From: a bacterium SCSIO 12827
GTDB lineage: Bacteria; Pseudomonadota; Alphaproteobacteria; Rhodospirillales; Casp-alpha2
Assembly (NCBI GenBank): GCA_024397995.1
Contig: CP073746.1
Span: 3,035,501 to 3,099,500 of the forward strand
Length of the DNA: 64,000 nt
Reading direction: 5' to 3'
Shown here piece after piece: positions 60,376-64,000 of the stretch (the first letter of the stretch is position 1; each line of letters starts with the position of its first letter). The notes under the pieces are model-generated. The model made no database searches. It was not told the DNA's origin and saw nothing but the letters and a program-made list of their open reading frames with translations. The position numbers and the translations under genes are program-made.

Positions 60376-61725
60376 TTGACCGGCGGCACGCGCAAGGCCC
60401 TGTACCGGGTCCATTCCTGGCTTGGGCTTAACCTGGGCCTGCTGGCCTTCGTGCTGTGCCTGTCGGGAACCATCGCCGTGTTCGGCCCGGAACTGACCTG
60501 GCTGACCGATCCGGCCTATCGGGTGGACCCGCCGCCGGCGGCGGAACGAAAGGCCCTGTCGTGGCAGAAAATTCACGACAGCGTCCGGCAGGCCTATCCC
60601 GATGTCGCGATCCGACGGATCGCCGCCCCCCGGGGCGACCACTGGGCCGCCCGCGTTCTGGTCCACCACGGGGAGAGCGGTCTGCGCGTGGTGCTGGTCG
60701 ACCCTTACAGCGGCCGGGTCCAGGGACAGCGCAGCACCTTCAACACGCAAAGCTTCTTCCGCCTGCTGCACAAACAGTTCTACATCGTGCCCACGATACA
60801 GGGGCTGCACGGCATCCTCATCGTCGGCCCCTTGGGGCTGATGCTGCTGATCTCGGTCGTGACGGGCCTGTTGTCCATCAAGCGGTGGTGGCGGGCGCTG
60901 GTCCGCCTGCGGGTCGACCAGGGGCGCGGTGTCCTGTGCTCGGACTTGCACCGTTTCGCGGGCACCTGGTCCCTGGTCGTCGCCGTGATGCTCTCCGTCA
61001 CCGGGATCTGGTATCTGGCCGAGTGGGGGCTGCACAAGGCGGAAGTCCTGACCGAGGACGCCAAGCCCGCCCGTCTTTCGGCGGCGGCCATCAAAAGCCT
61101 GCCGCCGTCCCCGATGATGCTCGACCTGGATCATGCCCAGGCATTGGCCTGGCGGGCCTATCCGGCGCTCGACACGGTCTTGGTGACCCTGCCCCGCCGG
61201 ATGGGCGCCTCCCTGATCTTCCAGGGTCAGGCCGAAGCCTGGTTGGTCCGCGCGCGCGCCAATCAGGTGCATCTTAATCCCTATACGGGCGAGGTCCTGG
61301 CGCTTCGCCGGGCGACGGATCTGGGTGCCTTCGACCGTTGGGTGGAAACCGCCGACCCGCTGCACTTCGGCACCTGGGGTGGTCTGATCACCCGTATCAT
61401 CTGGCTGATGACGGGCCTTCTTCTTTCGGGCGGCATTCTGGCGGGCATGTACGGCATGTGGCTGCGCCGTCGGGATAATGCCCCCGTCCGGCCGCGTCCC
61501 TGGGCGGCGCTCGCCGCCATCCTGCCGACGGTCGCCGTGATCACGGCCGCCATTCAGGGAACCCTGGCCTACGGATTGGCCCAGCAACACCGCGCGCAAA
61601 TCGCGTCGGAGACGCTTGCCCCGGTCCCGGACCTGACGCCCGGCTTCATCCTGCTGATCGTTCTGTTCACCGGCCTGGCCTTGGCGCCGGCAGGATTCTG
61701 GGTCCTGTTGCGGCTACGCACCTGA
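60376..61725 (+). CDS. PepSY-associated membrane protein, cassette 4
   Basis: 449 residues with TTG as probable start (GGGCGGGG upstream). N-terminal RKALYRVHSWLGLNLGLLA, conserved His in RLLHKQFYIV and SDLHRFAGTWSLV and DPLHFGTWGG, and multiple membrane helices follow the PepSY_TM pattern. Directly after receptor 4 (16 bases). Closest in size and design to the cassette 1 PepSY protein. It converges with the tectonin gene. Confidence 0.82.
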   Translation: MTGGTRKALYRVHSWLGLNLGLLAFVLCLSGTIAVFGPELTWLTDPAYRVDPPPAAERKALSWQKIHDSVRQAYPDVAIRRIAAPRGDHWAARVLVHHGESGLRVVLVDPYSGRVQGQRSTFNTQSFFRLLHKQFYIVPTIQGLHGILIVGPLGLMLLISVVTGLLSIKRWWRALVRLRVDQGRGVLCSDLHRFAGTWSLVVAVMLSVTGIWYLAEWGLHKAEVLTEDAKPARLSAAAIKSLPPSPMMLDLDHAQALAWRAYPALDTVLVTLPRRMGASLIFQGQAEAWLVRARANQVHLNPYTGEVLALRRATDLGAFDRWVETADPLHFGTWGGLITRIIWLMTGLLLSGGILAGMYGMWLRRRDNAPVRPRPWAALAAILPTVAVITAAIQGTLAYGLAQQHRAQIASETLAPVPDLTPGFILLIVLFTGLALAPAGFWVLLRLRT

Positions 61726-61738
61726 CCGGCCGACGGGA

Positions 61739-64000
61739 TCAGTCCTTGGCGCGCCAAATGTCGCCCGAGGAGGTAATATCGCCGGAGGTGTTGACGATCC
61801 ATGGGCGGCCGTCGATTGTGACGGTTACCTTGTGCATCGCCTGTGTAATGTTGACATCGTCGAACCGCCCATTCGATGCGTTCCACTTCTTCAGCAGATT
61901 CGTCGAAAAATCAAGAACATAGACTGATCCATCCGCACCGACGGCCATATCCTGCGCCTTCTGGGCCGTGCCCTTGGGCCGGTTTTCGAACTTGCTGCCT
62001 GTATACTGCTGCACTTTATACGACTGGTTCATAATCCAGAGATCGCCGCCGGCGCCCAGATGAACATAGAAAATGTCGTCGCTTTCGATCTGCTTGAACA
62101 CACTCTTGCCGGCTTCCATCTTATAGAGCTGGGCGCCGACAGCGACGTAAACCGTGCCGTCCGCGGCAACCGCCATGTTGCGCGGCGTGTTGGTGTCGGT
62201 GGAATTGATGACGTAATAGGTTTTTTCCTGGGTTCCCTTGAGGCGGTACACGCGGGCCGGCGCGATTTGGCTTAACCCCCACAAGGTACCGCTTTCATCC
62301 TCGCCCACATCAGCCAGGGACGAATTGGAGAACGCCTTGTCCAGGGCCTCGAACTTTTCGGTCTTGGTGTTGAACTTAAAGACCCCCGTGTCACCCGAGA
62401 TGTAGACCGCGCCCGTATGCCCGGCATGGACATCCGACAGCATGCCCATGCTGGCTTCGGCGTCACTCGACTTGTACTTGTCGAACTTCAGGTTCTTGGT
62501 GAAGGTGAAGGCGCTGGCGCTTTGCGACGCGACGACGGCCGCGGTCGAACCGCTGCCGGTGGTATCACCGCTCGACTTCAAGGCCAGGACGCGATCACCG
62601 GCCTCGTTGCGTTCGAAGTAGCGGGTCGCCAGGACCTTGCGCGTGCTCGTCACCACCCAAGGGAAACCATTGGGGCCGACGGCGACAGCGGCGGGCGTGT
62701 GGCCCGGCACCAGGACCTGGGAAAATTTCTTATCGGTCGGGCGCTTGCGCATCAAAAGATCATTGGTGTTGACCAGGAACACCGTGCCGTCAGGCCCCAC
62801 CGCGATGCTGCGCGCCAGTTGAAACAGAGGGGTGCAGGGGCTTTTTCCGCAACGCTGGGCGATATGGTCCTTGCTGATGGTCCAAGGCGTGCCGTCCGGC
62901 CCGGCGGCGACCTGAACGCCTAAACCGGGAACATTACTGGTCTTGCCCGTCGCCATGTCGAACCGGGACAAGATGCCGTCGGCACTGGCAAACAGCACGA
63001 TATCATCTTTGCCGCCGATCGAGATATCCGACGCGGTCACCCCCTGGACCTGAACCCAAGCCGTGCCATCGTGGCGGAACACGCGGCCGACGCTGGTCAC
63101 GCCCCAGGGATTACCCTGGCTGTCCACGGCAATGCGCGCCAACTGGCCGGGAAAGCTTTCAAAAGAACCTCGGGCATTGCTCCACCGCGTGATCCCGCCG
63201 CTGGTATCCAGCGCGAACACGCTGCCGTCGCGGCCGATCGCGATCTGTTGGGCGGTGCCGCGCGTATCGACGAATTCCAGTTTCTCGTTCGTCGTGCTGG
63301 CGGCTGGATCGCTGGTTCCACCACCGCCGCCGGGTGACACGGAATTGCTGTTGGAATTGGACTTGTTACTTGTGCCCGAGCCGCTGCCCGAGGTGCCGAT
63401 GGATTGGGCAGTCGGCTCGTCGGCCTTGGCATCCGGCGCGGTGCTTTCCGTGGCCGTGTTTGTCGTGGCCTGCACGTTGCTTGCCGTGATCTTCGGCGCG
63501 ATGATCGGTTGTGCCTGCGCCAGCGGCGCCTGAGGCACCGGCGCATGCGGTGTTTCCGCCTTGTCTTTGTTTTCTTCCTCGGTCAGCGGCACCTGATCGC
63601 GGATCAGCACGGTGGCGAAAATGCGCCCGTCGCCCAAGGTCACCCAAGGGCCGCCATTGGGGGTAAGCCCCACGGCGACAACATCGGTGACCCCCTCGTA
63701 AGGCACCCAACGCACAGGCGACATGCGCAGTTTCCGCAATTGCCCGTTGCCGTCGACGATGACGGCCGAACCATCGGCGCCAAGCGCGATGTCACGGGCA
63801 ATCCCCGGCATGGTAATCCAGACGCCGTCTTCCCAGCGCATGATCTGTCCCTTGGGCGTGACGATCCACGGCTTGCCCCGGATATCAAGAGCGATGCGCC
63901 GCGCCAACTGTCCCGGCACGGCTTTCCAGCTTTGCGACAGGGGCTCCCATTTCTCGACAGTGCCGGCAAGCCGAACAATGTAAATGTTACCGACCGCGTC
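61739..64000 (-). CDS. tectonin-repeat beta-propeller protein (5' end outside window)
   Basis: At least 754 residues in frame, since the frame stays open to the right edge (the codon at 63919 is an internal Val). It consists of tectonin/TECPR-type repeats (GxDGSVFxxD, GNPWGVT, GQLARIAVDSQG) in two blocks separated by a low-complexity Ser/Asn/Gly-rich linker at residues about 200-230 of the visible part (positions about 63310-63410). Such propellers bind lectin-like ligands or proteins on membranes and surfaces. No signal peptide can be judged because the start is missing. Ends 14 bases from the PepSY gene, tail-to-tail. Confidence 0.8.
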   Translation of the reverse strand, partial: DAVGNIYIVRLAGTVEKWEPLSQSWKAVPGQLARRIALDIRGKPWIVTPKGQIMRWEDGVWITMPGIARDIALGADGSAVIVDGNGQLRKLRMSPVRWVPYEGVTDVVAVGLTPNGGPWVTLGDGRIFATVLIRDQVPLTEEENKDKAETPHAPVPQAPLAQAQPIIAPKITASNVQATTNTATESTAPDAKADEPTAQSIGTSGSGSGTSNKSNSNSNSVSPGGGGGTSDPAASTTNEKLEFVDTRGTAQQIAIGRDGSVFALDTSGGITRWSNARGSFESFPGQLARIAVDSQGNPWGVTSVGRVFRHDGTAWVQVQGVTASDISIGGKDDIVLFASADGILSRFDMATGKTSNVPGLGVQVAAGPDGTPWTISKDHIAQRCGKSPCTPLFQLARSIAVGPDGTVFLVNTNDLLMRKRPTDKKFSQVLVPGHTPAAVAVGPNGFPWVVTSTRKVLATRYFERNEAGDRVLALKSSGDTTGSGSTAAVVASQSASAFTFTKNLKFDKYKSSDAEASMGMLSDVHAGHTGAVYISGDTGVFKFNTKTEKFEALDKAFSNSSLADVGEDESGTLWGLSQIAPARVYRLKGTQEKTYYVINSTDTNTPRNMAVAADGTVYVAVGAQLYKMEAGKSVFKQIESDDIFYVHLGAGGDLWIMNQSYKVQQYTGSKFENRPKGTAQKAQDMAVGADGSVYVLDFSTNLLKKWNASNGRFDDVNITQAMHKVTVTIDGRPWIVNTSGDITSSGDIWRAKD

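Noticed and set aside
1-64000. tRNA, rRNA or riboswitch genes
   Set aside because: No spacer showed cloverleaf-like structure, a 3' CCA context or recognisable riboswitch core; most spacers are under 200 bases.

Overview
The window is a high-GC, gene-dense stretch of bacterial chromosome, most likely from an alphaproteobacterium of the Rhodospirillales type. This is inferred from the alphaproteobacterial-style Zur operator (AT-rich 9-3-9 dyad), a CC0125-type lipoprotein, ExbB-ExbD-ExbD-TonB organisation, KDO metabolism and overall codon/GC character. No rRNA, tRNA, CRISPR array, transposase or phage gene was seen. Both edges cut a gene: an unknown secreted protein on the left and a tectonin-type beta-propeller protein on the right.

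Region 1 (1-10.7 kb) has a zinc-uptake locus: znuA diverges from znuC-znuB-zur across a single Zur box, so one operator can control importer and repressor together. It is followed by a TPR/glycosyltransferase-like protein, an SDR protein without the catalytic Tyr, a CMP-KDO synthetase-like gene coupled to a histidine phosphatase, a Lys/Ala/Pro repeat protein of histone-H1 type, a small lipoprotein and a DMT-family exporter.

Region 2 (11-29.6 kb) is mostly catabolic. An acyl-CoA ligase, an SDR dehydrogenase, an acyl-CoA dehydrogenase, an APH-type kinase and a DUF6285-like small protein reproduce the LvaE, D, C, A, B set of the Pseudomonas putida levulinate (4-hydroxyacyl-CoA) pathway, with an MFS transporter added and a PilZ gene on the opposite strand between the two halves. 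Then come a lone receiver protein, an otnK-otnC pair, a lower-GC two-gene unit (atypical acyl-CoA dehydrogenase-like flavoprotein plus PAS histidine kinase), a VOC protein behind a TetR-type operator, an atypical crotonase, and a molybdate locus (ModE-like regulator, modABC) with a dyad overlapping the modA Shine-Dalgarno.

Region 3 (29.6-61.7 kb) is a large iron/metal acquisition block. It contains four complete cell-surface-signalling cassettes (FecI-type sigma, FecR-type anti-sigma, STN-domain TonB-dependent receptor), each followed by a PepSY membrane protein, plus a TonB-ExbD-ExbD-ExbB energy unit and a fifth receptor with YcnI/DUF1775 and DUF2946 genes that looks copper-related. The cassettes are laid out as mirror images: two on the minus strand to the left, two on the plus strand to the right, with the energy unit and copper-like module in the centre. 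Fur-box-like palindromes stand before most transcription units, so iron limitation would switch on the sigma factors, each sigma/anti-sigma pair would then tune its receptor to its own ligand, TonB/Exb would power uptake, and the PepSY and small membrane proteins would plausibly reduce or process the ferric complexes. The last 2.3 kb hold the tectonin-repeat protein.
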